DNA of 64,000 nucleotides from Hymenobacter jeongseonensis (GTDB lineage Bacteria; Bacteroidota; Bacteroidia; Cytophagales; Hymenobacteraceae), in contig NZ_JADQDQ010000003.1 in NCBI RefSeq assembly GCF_015694725.1, positions 248,001-312,000 on the forward strand, in the 5' to 3' direction. The position numbers and the translations under genes were made by a program. Position 1 is the first letter of the stretch. Each line of letters begins with the position of its first letter. The notes below the pieces were generated by a model. The model was given only the letters and a program-made list of their open reading frames with translations, searched no databases and had not been told where the DNA came from. Positions 9,218-16,493 of this stretch are shown here, piece after piece.

Positions 9218-9982
9218 ATGGCAGGCATTCAAGACATTCTCGCCAACAACCGCGAGTGGGTAGCTACTAAAAACGCCAACGACCCTGAGTTTTTTCAGCG
9301 GCTGGCCAACGGCCAAACCCCCCGCTACCTATTCATCGGCTGTTCCGATTCGCGGGTGCCCGCCTCGGGCATCACGGGCACGGGCCCCGGGGAAATGTTT
9401 GTGCACCGGAACATCGCCAACCTGGTGGTGCATTCTGACATGAACATGCTTTCGGTGCTGCAATACGCCGTGGAAGTACTGGGCGTAAAAGACATTCTGG
9501 TGGTGGGGCACTACGGTTGCGGCGGGGTAGCCGCTGCCGCTGCCAATAAGCAGTATGGCCTCATTGACAACTGGTTAGTTAATATTCGCGACGTGGTGCG
9601 CCTGCACGAAACCGAGATTCTGCGAATAAAGGACGAAAAGCAGCGCATGCGCCGCTTGGTGGAGCTGAACGTAATTGAGCAGGTGCGTAACTTGGCCAAA
9701 ACCAACATTATCCAGAATGCCATGCGCGCCGATAATCCGCCGCGGCTGCACGGCCTCGTCTACGACATTGCCGATGGCGTCCTGAAAGACCTGAATGTCG
9801 ACAGCGACGAGGTAATGAGCGAGATGGAGCACATTTACGGCACCGAGGTGCACGACCAAGAGGAAGTTTACGATGAGGAATCGGATGCTCCTGAGCCCCC
9901 TACGGCCGAGGAAGACTCGAGCACGTACGAAGGGCCAAAGCACAATCCAGCCGAAATGAATGCTGAAAGCTTTGCGAAGTAA
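9218..9982 (+). CDS. Beta-class carbonic anhydrase
   Basis: This cytoplasmic zinc enzyme (254 aa) interconverts CO2 and bicarbonate. Zinc ligands and active-site residues are clear: C42, D44 and R46 in GCSDSRVPASG, and H97 and C100 in VVGHYGCGGV. The catalytic domain ends near residue 205. It is followed by an acidic, low-complexity tail of about 50 residues (EVHDQEEVYDEESDAPEP...), longer than in most family members and of unknown role. It follows sulP closely on the same strand, so the pair probably works as bicarbonate uptake plus equilibration. A strong terminator follows at 10019. Confidence 0.96.
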   Translation: MAGIQDILANNREWVATKNANDPEFFQRLANGQTPRYLFIGCSDSRVPASGITGTGPGEMFVHRNIANLVVHSDMNMLSVLQYAVEVLGVKDILVVGHYGCGGVAAAAANKQYGLIDNWLVNIRDVVRLHETEILRIKDEKQRMRRLVELNVIEQVRNLAKTNIIQNAMRADNPPRLHGLVYDIADGVLKDLNVDSDEVMSEMEHIYGTEVHDQEEVYDEESDAPEPPTAEEDSSTYEGPKHNPAEMNAESFAK

Positions 9983-10018
9983 GAAAACCTGATAGAAGAG
10001 TGAATAAGAGAAGGAAAA

Positions 10019-10052
10019 GGCCTTCCGCAAGTTGCGGAAGGCCCTTTTTTTT
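10019..10052 (+). terminator. Intrinsic terminator after the carbonic anhydrase gene
   Basis: GGCCTTCCGCAA (10019-10030) pairs with TTGCGGAAGGCC (10032-10043; effective stem 10 bp, loop AAGTT) and is followed by a run of T (CCTTTTTTTTGG). It ends the sulP-carbonic anhydrase unit. Confidence 0.9.
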
Positions 10053-10142
10053 GGGGTGAATATCTGTGCGATTGCCGTTGTGAAATCTCTTTTAAACCAG
10101 GATTATAGGCACATTAGGGATTCAAATTTCTCAATCGTGGCC

Positions 10143-10188
10143 ACAACAAAAAGCCCGGTGACTTTTCAGTCACCGGGCTTTTTGTTGT
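10143..10188. terminator. Bidirectional terminator between carbonic anhydrase and M1 peptidase genes
   Basis: ACAACAAAAAGCCCGGTGAC (10143-10162) and its exact reverse complement (10169-10188) enclose a 6-nt loop (TTTTCA). The stem has A-rich and T-rich outer parts, so it works on both strands. It lies 15 nt beyond the stop of the minus-strand peptidase gene. Confidence 0.9.
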
Positions 10189-10203
10189 GTTTATTAACGC
10201 TGT

Positions 10204-12690
10204 TTACTTCGCTGCTTCAATTTCGGCCACTGCTTTCGCTACGGCTTGCTGTGTTTCGGCGGCGCTGGGGCGGCTGGCTTTGGCTGTGGCAATGCCTTGC
10301 AGCATGCCAATGACGGGCTTGTCGGCGCCGTAGCTCTTGTACTTCACCCCGATGCTCGTGAGGCGGGTGATGCCCTCGGCTACGGCAGTGGCGTCGTCGA
10401 GACGGCCGAGCATAGCGGCCATCGGCTCCAGCATGTTGAACTGGCCCTGGGGGCGCGCCGCGTCGAACTTATCCCGCACGTAAGCCCACTGGGCCAGGGT
10501 GCCGTTTTTGGCGTACACTTCCGTTACGGCCTGGGTCAGGGCGCCGTGGCTGTCCGTCTCAAAGGCTTTGGCGCGGGTGAGGGCTTGCGCGGGCTGCACC
10601 GTGCCCAAGGCCCGGAGTGCCGCGCCCTGCACGTTATACGACTGGCTGTTCAACTCCTGGCTGAAGAGTTTTTCGTCTTTCTTATCCTTCAGCTTGGCCA
10701 GGGCCGTGAGCAATTGGGCCTTCACCACCGATTCTTTCTCGCTGGCTGCCCGCTTGCGCAGGGTTGCGGCGGCAGCTTTGGCTACAGCTTTGTCCTCAAG
10801 ATTCAGGGCTTCGGCGGCGGCGGCGCGCAGGCTGGCAAACTTGTCGTTGAGGGCGGCCACCAGCACGCCGCGGGCGGCGGCATTGGTGGTTTGCTCCTTG
10901 GCGGCGGCGCCCAAAGCTTCCACACGGTCCACAAACAGCGGCGCTTTGTTGTACTGGTACACGTAGTCGCCCAACGGCTTGTTGTCCGTTTTCTGCCATA
11001 GGGTTTTCTTGTTGGCGTCCACGTTCACCAGCTCAGGTTTGGCCGAAAGGGGCATGGTAAACGTCTGGGTGGCTTCCGTCATCTCCACTTGTTGGCGCTG
11101 CTTCTTGCCATTCACGTAGTAATCGATGGCAAACGGCAGGCGGAACGGCTGGCCCGGCTGGGTCTGTTTCACGGTCACGGACTGCACTTTTTTGGCGGCG
11201 TCCCAGGCGTAATCAATCGTGACCACTGGGTGGCCCGGTGCGAAGTACCACTGGTTGTAGAACCAGTTCAGGTCCTGGCCCGACACGGCTTCGAAGGCTA
11301 ACCGCATTTGGTGGGCTTCCCCGTTTCCAAGAGCATTGTCCTTGAGGTATTTCTGCAAGCCGGCGAAGAACACATCGTCGCCGAGGTAGGTGCGCAGCAT
11401 GTCCACGATGGCGCCGCCCTTTTGGTAGCTCACCAAGTCAAACATGTCTTCCTGGCTATCGTAGTGGAAGCGCACGAGCGGCTTGGCGGCGTCGCGCGGG
11501 CTGCTCAGGTAGCGGCGCAGGTAGCGGTAGTAGTGCGCATCGGCAGCGTCGCGGCCGTATTTGTGTTCGGCGTAGAGCCCTTCCGAGAAATCGGCCATCG
11601 ACTCGTTCACGGTGAGGTTAGACCACGATTCGGCGGTTACGTAGTCGCCAAACCACTGGTGAAACAACTCGTGGGCAATCACCGATTCGTTTTGGTACTC
11701 GCGGTCCACCAGCTCGCGGTCCGTCATCTGCACCTGCTCGCCGTGCAGGGTGGCGGTGGTGTTTTCCATGGCACCGCTCACGTAGTCGCGGGCCACAATC
11801 TGGGCGTACTTGTTCCACGGGTACTCCACGCCGAGGCGCGTGGAGTAAAACTCCATCATGTCGGTGGTGTTGCCAAAAATCTGCTTGGCGAAGGGGGCAT
11901 ACTTCGGCTCGAGGTAGTAACTCACCTCTTTGCCACGCCAAGTGTCTTTGGTGATTTTGAAATCACCCACCGCCATCATGAAGAGATAGGGGGCGTGGGG
12001 AAGGTCCATTTTCCAGGTGTCGGTGCGCAGGCCAGGGCCGGCGGGTTTCTGGCTCACCAGCGCGCCATTGCTCAGCGTGACGTACTTACTGGGCACGGTC
12101 ATGCTGATTTCCTGGGTGGTTTTCTGGTTGGGCCGGTCAATGGTTGGGAACCAAGCAGACGATGCCTCGGTCTCGCCCTGCGTCCAGATTTGCACTGGCT
12201 TACCAGCCACTGCGCTGTCTGGGTTCACAAAGTACAGGCCTTTGGCGTCGGTAATGGCGGCACTGCCTTGCACTTTCAGTTCGTCGGGCTTCGAGACGTA
12301 GTCGATGTAAATGATGTATTGCTCGCCGGGCTTGAATGTTTTGCCCAGGTTGATGCGCAGGTTGGCGCCATCGGTGTAGGTGTATTTCAGGGGCGTTTGC
12401 TGGTCGCCGTTCATCAGGGCCACGGCCTTGATTTCCATCCCTTTGGCATCGAGCCGCAGCGTGTCGGTGGGGTAGGCGTGGGGCTTGAGCGTAATCCACG
12501 TCTTGCCGTAGAGGTAGCGCTTGGCATAGTCGAAACGCACATCGAGCTTGGTGTGTACCAAGTCGTTAATCTTGGTGTCAGAGGCGCGGTAAGGGGATTC
12601 GGCCTTCGGGGCGGGGGCGGCGGGTGCCTGGGCCAGAGCCGGAGTGGTGGCCACCAGGCCCAGCAGGCCCAGCGCAAAAAGATGCTTCAT
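10204..12690 (-). CDS. Exported M1-family aminopeptidase
   Basis: This zinc metallopeptidase (828 aa) releases N-terminal amino acids. The signal peptide MKHLFALGLLGLVATTPALAQ supports start ATG 12690; the longer open frame upstream lacks a signal. The family exopeptidase motif GAMEN (GAMENTTATLH) precedes the zinc motif H340-E341-L-F-H344 with the third ligand E363, exactly 18 residues after H344. The C-terminal half (about 560-828) is alanine/lysine-rich and helical, like the HEAT-repeat tails of larger M1 enzymes. It is divergently transcribed from the TonB-dependent receptor gene. A TACTTTCG element on the minus strand near 12778 is a possible promoter. The likely role is periplasmic peptide degradation for nutrition. 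Confidence 0.94.
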   Translation of the reverse strand: MKHLFALGLLGLVATTPALAQAPAAPAPKAESPYRASDTKINDLVHTKLDVRFDYAKRYLYGKTWITLKPHAYPTDTLRLDAKGMEIKAVALMNGDQQTPLKYTYTDGANLRINLGKTFKPGEQYIIYIDYVSKPDELKVQGSAAITDAKGLYFVNPDSAVAGKPVQIWTQGETEASSAWFPTIDRPNQKTTQEISMTVPSKYVTLSNGALVSQKPAGPGLRTDTWKMDLPHAPYLFMMAVGDFKITKDTWRGKEVSYYLEPKYAPFAKQIFGNTTDMMEFYSTRLGVEYPWNKYAQIVARDYVSGAMENTTATLHGEQVQMTDRELVDREYQNESVIAHELFHQWFGDYVTAESWSNLTVNESMADFSEGLYAEHKYGRDAADAHYYRYLRRYLSSPRDAAKPLVRFHYDSQEDMFDLVSYQKGGAIVDMLRTYLGDDVFFAGLQKYLKDNALGNGEAHQMRLAFEAVSGQDLNWFYNQWYFAPGHPVVTIDYAWDAAKKVQSVTVKQTQPGQPFRLPFAIDYYVNGKKQRQQVEMTEATQTFTMPLSAKPELVNVDANKKTLWQKTDNKPLGDYVYQYNKAPLFVDRVEALGAAAKEQTTNAAARGVLVAALNDKFASLRAAAAEALNLEDKAVAKAAAATLRKRAASEKESVVKAQLLTALAKLKDKKDEKLFSQELNSQSYNVQGAALRALGTVQPAQALTRAKAFETDSHGALTQAVTEVYAKNGTLAQWAYVRDKFDAARPQGQFNMLEPMAAMLGRLDDATAVAEGITRLTSIGVKYKSYGADKPVIGMLQGIATAKASRPSAAETQQAVAKAVAEIEAAK

Positions 12691-12809
12691 GAAAAATGGT
12701 GGGGAATATTGGTTTGAGCGAAAGACACCACCGGCCATGCGATGTTGTCTGTTTCGGCTACGAAAGTAGGTAAAGTGCGTCAGCGGCGCCCGGCCTCGCT
12801 TCCTGACCG

Positions 12810-12817
12810 TAAGTTTG
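12810..12817 (+). promoter_or_regulatory. Candidate -7 element of the TonB-dependent receptor gene
   Basis: TAAGTTTG is an exact match to the Bacteroidota -7 consensus TAnnTTTG and lies 22 nt before the receptor ATG. I see no clear TTG at the expected -33 distance, so support rests on this half alone. Confidence 0.4.
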
Positions 12818-12839
12818 CGGCCTCATCAATCCCACCACG

Positions 12840-14804
12840 ATGCATTTTTTACGCTTACCGGTTCTGTTACCGAGCCTTTTAATTTCTGTTAATGCCTTGG
12901 CCCAAACGCCGGCCGACAGCAGCCGGAGCCTGCGGGAAGTCACTGTGTACGCTTCGCGCCTGAGCCAGCCCCTGAACCAGACCGGCCGGGCCGTCACCGT
13001 TATTTCGGGGGCCAGCATTGCCCGCTACCCCGTCAATTCAATTGATGATTTATTGCGTTGCCTGCCAGCTTTGGAGGTGCAGAGCCGCGGTAGTTTCGGT
13101 GCGCAGGCCGACGTGAGCCTGCGCGGCAGCACCTTCAACCAAGTGCTTTTCCTGCTTGATGGCATGCGGCTGAACGACCCGCTCACGGGCCACTTTGGCG
13201 CCTATTTCCCCATCAGCCCGGCCGAGATTGAGCAGATTGAAATCATTCGCGGAGCTGGTGCCGCGCTTTACGGCCCCGATGCCGTGGGCGGCGTTATCAA
13301 CATCGTGACCAAAACCTTCGCGGCCACCGAGCGCCGCGACGAAGCCGAATTCCTGAGCACCACCATGCGCGGCGAGTGGAACCTGTGGCACACCAACACC
13401 GGTGGCTTCTTGGCCAAAAACAAGCTGCGCCTCGGTGGCGGCCTCCTGCTCAATACCACCGACGGCCAGCTGCGCGCTGCCCCCAGCACCCTGCGCAGCG
13501 ATGCCAGCCTGAAAACGTACTCACTTTCAGTGGCTTATGATTTGACGCCCAAGCTCAGCCTGGCCACCCGCGCCAGCCTAGACCGCCGCGATTACAACGC
13601 CCAGTATTTCTACACCACCAACCCCGCCGACCAAGCCCGCGAAACCACGAACCGCGACTGGTACCAGGGCCAGGTTCGCTACCAGCACACCGAGCGGGCC
13701 CGCACCGAAGCACAGGTTTCCACCAGCCGCAGCACCGACTATTACGTTTTTACGCCCACGTCCGTCGCCAGCGACCATCTCACGCACTACACCAACATGC
13801 TGCTCAGCCACCAGCAGCAATTTTCGGATAAAGTTCGGGCTACCCTTGGTGGCCAAGCCGACCGCCGCGCTGTGCGCAGCAACGACCGGGGCAACCACGC
13901 GCAGTGGCACTACGCCGCCTTCGGCGTAGTAGCGGTGACGCCCGCGCCCGGCCTGGCCCTCACCGGCGGGCTGCGACTCGACCACGACCAGGCTTACGGC
14001 ACGGAAGTGGTGCCGCAGCTCAACGTCAGCCAGCAGTTAGGGGAGACGGTGACCGTGCGCGGCGCCGTGGGCCGCGCCATTCGCGCCCCCGATTTCACGG
14101 AGCGCTACAACGCCAATGCCCGGCCCGGCATCGTGCCCAATGGCTTCAACGTGGGCAATGCGGCATTGCAAGCCGAGCGCACCATGAACTACGAACTCGG
14201 CGCCGACTACCGCCCGCTGCCCGGCGTCACGGCCAAAGCCACCTATTTCCTGCGCAAAGGCAACAACCAGATTGACTACGTGCCCACGGCCGGCTCCCAG
14301 GTCATCGAAATCACGGGCTTGCCCAACCTCGACGCCGCCCGCACCTACCGCCTCGCCCAAAACCTGTTTGATGTGACCACCCAGGGCCTGGAAACGGAGC
14401 TGAGCGCCGCGCATCAGTTCACGCCCACCACCCGCTTCAACGTCAGTGTGGGCTATACCTACGTGAAGGTAACTAACGCCGAAAACATCGCCTCGCAGTA
14501 CCTCGCCAACATTGCCCGCCAGGTAATTTCGGGCACGGTCGGCTTCACCACGAAGCGCGTCAATGGCAGCCTGAGTGGCCTCTGGAAGCAGCGCGACGCC
14601 TCGGCCGTGGCCGCCATCAGCCGCACCCAAGCCGCCGAGTATATGGTTTTTAACGCCCGCTTGGAGGTGGCCGTGCTGCCGCAGCGCCTGTGGCTCACTA
14701 GCCAGGTGCAGAACCTGTTCAATGAGCAATACTCCGATTTGCTGGGTGCCCAAATGCCCAACCGCTGGTTCATGGCCGGCGTGCGCTTGGCCCTGCGGAA
14801 GTAG
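12840..14804 (+). CDS. TonB-dependent outer-membrane receptor (BtuB/CirA-type)
   Basis: This 654-aa receptor takes up a metal complex or cofactor across the outer membrane using TonB energy. The signal peptide covers residues 1-22 (ending NALAQ). Next comes a TonB-box-like LREVTVYASRL, then a plug domain (about 45-155) with LRGSTFNQVLFLLDGMRLND and EIEQIEIIRGAGAALYGPDAVGGVINIVT. The remainder is beta-barrel, with a C-terminal strand ending in MAGVRLALRK. It is shorter than SusC-type receptors, lacks their N-terminal carboxypeptidase-like domain and has no SusD neighbour, so polysaccharide uptake is unlikely. It is separated from the sulfur locus by its own terminator. The substrate is unknown; the architecture fits cobalamin or siderophore uptake. 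Confidence 0.92.
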   Translation: MHFLRLPVLLPSLLISVNALAQTPADSSRSLREVTVYASRLSQPLNQTGRAVTVISGASIARYPVNSIDDLLRCLPALEVQSRGSFGAQADVSLRGSTFNQVLFLLDGMRLNDPLTGHFGAYFPISPAEIEQIEIIRGAGAALYGPDAVGGVINIVTKTFAATERRDEAEFLSTTMRGEWNLWHTNTGGFLAKNKLRLGGGLLLNTTDGQLRAAPSTLRSDASLKTYSLSVAYDLTPKLSLATRASLDRRDYNAQYFYTTNPADQARETTNRDWYQGQVRYQHTERARTEAQVSTSRSTDYYVFTPTSVASDHLTHYTNMLLSHQQQFSDKVRATLGGQADRRAVRSNDRGNHAQWHYAAFGVVAVTPAPGLALTGGLRLDHDQAYGTEVVPQLNVSQQLGETVTVRGAVGRAIRAPDFTERYNANARPGIVPNGFNVGNAALQAERTMNYELGADYRPLPGVTAKATYFLRKGNNQIDYVPTAGSQVIEITGLPNLDAARTYRLAQNLFDVTTQGLETELSAAHQFTPTTRFNVSVGYTYVKVTNAENIASQYLANIARQVISGTVGFTTKRVNGSLSGLWKQRDASAVAAISRTQAAEYMVFNARLEVAVLPQRLWLTSQVQNLFNEQYSDLLGAQMPNRWFMAGVRLALRK

Positions 14805-14842
14805 GATAGTGGCTTAGCGCATTCCCTAATTCATTTTCTTTT

Positions 14843-14875
14843 GAAGGCCCCGATTTGGAACAAATCGGGGCCTTC
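14843..14875 (+). terminator. Hairpin terminator after the TonB receptor gene
   Basis: GAAGGCCCCGATTTG (14843-14857) pairs perfectly with CAAATCGGGGCCTTC (14861-14875) around a 3-nt loop. There is no long T run after it, so termination may be partial. Its TTTG (14854-14857) also sits about 22 nt before the next -7 element, so the hairpin may contain the -33 region of the riboswitch promoter. Confidence 0.65.
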
Positions 14876-14879
14876 GCTG

Positions 14880-14887
14880 TATATTTG
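14880..14887 (+). promoter_or_regulatory. -7 element of the SAM-riboswitch transcript
   Basis: TATATTTG matches the Bacteroidota -7 consensus TAnnTTTG exactly and has TTTG at 14854-14857 (22-nt spacing) as a possible -33 element. Transcription would start near 14892, about 25 nt before the first riboswitch helix. Confidence 0.6.
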
Positions 14888-14915
14888 CCGTATCAATTCT
14901 TTCTCCCAAAGGATT

Positions 14916-15010
14916 GTTTTTATACAGAGGCGCTGAGAGACAGGCTCAACGACGCGCCGGCAACCATCCGCAACCGCGGGCAAGGTGCCAATTCCTGACC
15001 ATATAAAAAC
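14916..15010 (+). ncRNA. SAM (S-box, SAM-I type) riboswitch
   Basis: The element is bounded by a perfect 9-bp P1 helix: GTTTTTATA (14916-14924) with TATAAAAAC (15002-15010). Inside are the conserved S-box blocks in order: GCTGAGAGACAGGCTC, GACGCGCCGGCAACC, and AAGGTGCCAATTCCTGACC. It senses S-adenosylmethionine and would normally repress downstream genes when SAM is plentiful. No strong U-tailed terminator follows P1 directly, so control may be by a weak terminator or by translation. It lies 69 nt before a five-cysteine mini-ORF and 475 nt before the ATP-grasp gene. Confidence 0.9.
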
Positions 15011-15078
15011 AAGTTGCCGTGGACGCTGCCAACACCCCCCCCAATCACACCGCCGGTTTTATTGCTGCCCCCGCTCTC

Positions 15079-15126
15079 ATGCGCCGGGCTGGTATGGGCT
15101 GTTGTTGCTGTTGTTGGCTGGCTTAG
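15079..15126 (+). CDS. Candidate cysteine leader peptide (five consecutive Cys codons)
   Basis: This 15-codon frame reads MRRAGMGCCCCCWLA, then TAG. The five cysteine codons (TGT TGT TGC TGT TGT) are adjacent at 15100-15114. ATG 15079 or ATG 15094 could start it. Cysteine is rare, so five in a row in a free-standing mini-ORF just behind a SAM riboswitch is hard to explain by chance. The arrangement resembles amino-acid leader peptides, where ribosome stalling at codons for a scarce amino acid alters downstream expression. A hairpin (CCCGC 15132-15136 with GCGGG 15147-15151) begins five nt after the stop. Function is inferred; expression is not shown. Confidence 0.6.
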   Translation: MRRAGMGCCCCCWLA

Positions 15127-15484
15127 CCTGTCCCGCTTGAATTTCTGCGGGTAGGTGGGCTGTAGCGGAAGCTGATTGCCTCCGCATGCCTGCTTTTTGT
15201 GGCCGCTCCGAACGGCTGCATCCTCCTTTTTCTGGGTTGTTTCCGCCTCTGCGCTTTGGTGCTGAGTTGGTTTCGCACGAAGTCTGATTGCTCCAACGCG
15301 TCCGTTCAACGGATGGGGCGGGTCCGGAACCGACACGCGAAGACTCCTCGGAAGTAAGCTGCCCCTCAGGTTCAGGGCCAGTTCCGCTCACTCATTTTCT
15401 GGAATTATCGTCGCTCTGCCGCCCGCACTGGCTGACGTAATTCCGTCCCTGCTTCAACTCTAATTCATTTCTTTTTTGCTGACT
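15127..15484 (+). other. Long transcribed leader between Cys mini-ORF and ATP-grasp gene
   Basis: These 358 nt hold no gene that I can support. A CCCGC/GCGGG hairpin (15132-15151) follows the mini-ORF stop. A weaker hairpin GCGGAAGC...GCCTCCGC (15165-15185, one mismatch) is followed six bases later by TTTTT (15193-15197), a possible attenuator terminator. A further small stem TCCGTT-C-AACGGA lies at 15301-15313. The length is unusual for a plain 5' UTR and fits a regulatory leader. Confidence 0.4.
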
Positions 15485-16483
15485 ATGTCGCTGACCCCAA
15501 AGCCCATTGGCATCTATTTCGAGCACCCCGAATGGTTCAAGCCGCTCTTCGCCGAGCTGGACCGCCGCGGACTGCCCTACGAGAAAATTGACGCCGCCCA
15601 TCACCTATTCAACCCCGCCGAGCAGGAAAGCGGCTACAGCCTCGTGGTGAACCGCATGAGTTCGTCGGCCTACCTGCGTGGGCACGGGCAGGGCATCTTC
15701 CACACGGCCGGCTACGCCACCCACTTGGAGCGCATTGGTACGCGCATCATCAACGGCTCGGCGGCCACGGCCATCGAAACCAACAAGGCGCGGCAACTCT
15801 CCCTGTTCGAGTCGCTGGGACTGAAATACCCCAAGTCCTTCGTAATAAACCACGCCTCGCGGGCTGTGGATGCGGCCAAGCAGCTGCGCTTTCCCATTGT
15901 GGTGAAGGTGAACATTGGCGGGAGTGGCGCGGGCATCATTCGCTTCGACACGCCCGAAGGCCTGCAAGCCGCCGTGGACAACAACCAGATTGACCTGGGC
16001 ATCGACCAGACGGCGCTGGTGCAGGAATACGTGACGCCCCGCGGCGGCAATATTCACCGCGTGGAAACGCTGGACGGCAAGTTTCTCTACGCCATGAAGG
16101 TGTTCACGACCGGCGAGAGCTTCAACCTGTGCCCGGCCGAAATCTGCCAGATTCCGGAAGAGCAGTCGGTCGAGTTCTGCCTGACCGAAGCGCCCAAGAA
16201 AGGCATTCAGGTGGAAGCCTTCACCCCGCCAGCCGAGGTGATTGCCGCCGTGGAGCGCATCGTGGCTGCTGCAAAAATTGACGTGGGCGGCATTGAGTAC
16301 CTCATCGATGACCGCACCGGCGACGTGCTGTTCTACGACATCAACGCCCTTTCCAACTTCGTGGCAGATGCCGTGAACGTGGTGGGCTTCGACCCCTACG
16401 CCCGGTTCGTGGATTACCTGGAGGCCCAGCTGCCGGGTGCTACCGCAACGGCTACCGCTCAACCCGAATTAGCCACCGCTTAA
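15485..16483 (+). CDS. RimK-like ATP-grasp ligase in a SAM/Cys-regulated leader operon
   Basis: This 332-aa protein has an ATP-grasp fold, a family that joins a carboxylate to an amine or thiol via an acyl phosphate. The N-terminal pre-ATP-grasp domain (about 1-100) is followed by KYPKSFVINHASRAVDAAKQ and the nucleotide-binding strand FPIVVKVNIGGSGAGIIRFD (about 137-157). Next comes ALVQEYVTPRGGNIHRVETL (about 180-200). The Mg/ATP-binding C-terminal segment IDVGGIEYLIDDRTGDVLFYDINAL (about 262-286) has the acidic D/N pair. ATG 15485 is preferred over the TTG three codons upstream. The next gene, a flavin monooxygenase, starts 10 nt later, so they are co-transcribed. The substrate is unknown; the context suggests sulfur metabolism. 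Confidence 0.85.
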   Translation: MSLTPKPIGIYFEHPEWFKPLFAELDRRGLPYEKIDAAHHLFNPAEQESGYSLVVNRMSSSAYLRGHGQGIFHTAGYATHLERIGTRIINGSAATAIETNKARQLSLFESLGLKYPKSFVINHASRAVDAAKQLRFPIVVKVNIGGSGAGIIRFDTPEGLQAAVDNNQIDLGIDQTALVQEYVTPRGGNIHRVETLDGKFLYAMKVFTTGESFNLCPAEICQIPEEQSVEFCLTEAPKKGIQVEAFTPPAEVIAAVERIVAAAKIDVGGIEYLIDDRTGDVLFYDINALSNFVADAVNVVGFDPYARFVDYLEAQLPGATATATAQPELATA

Positions 16484-16493
16484 GCTCAACGAC

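Noticed and set aside
11308..12717. 469-codon plus-strand frame opposite the M1 aminopeptidase gene
   Set aside because: Its composition (His/Val/Gly-rich) and full overlap with a clear enzyme mark it as a shadow.
15190..15291. Second mini-ORF (MPAFCGRSERL...) in the sulfur leader
   Set aside because: It starts inside a candidate hairpin, has a single Cys and no repeat of any codon, and its frame looks random.
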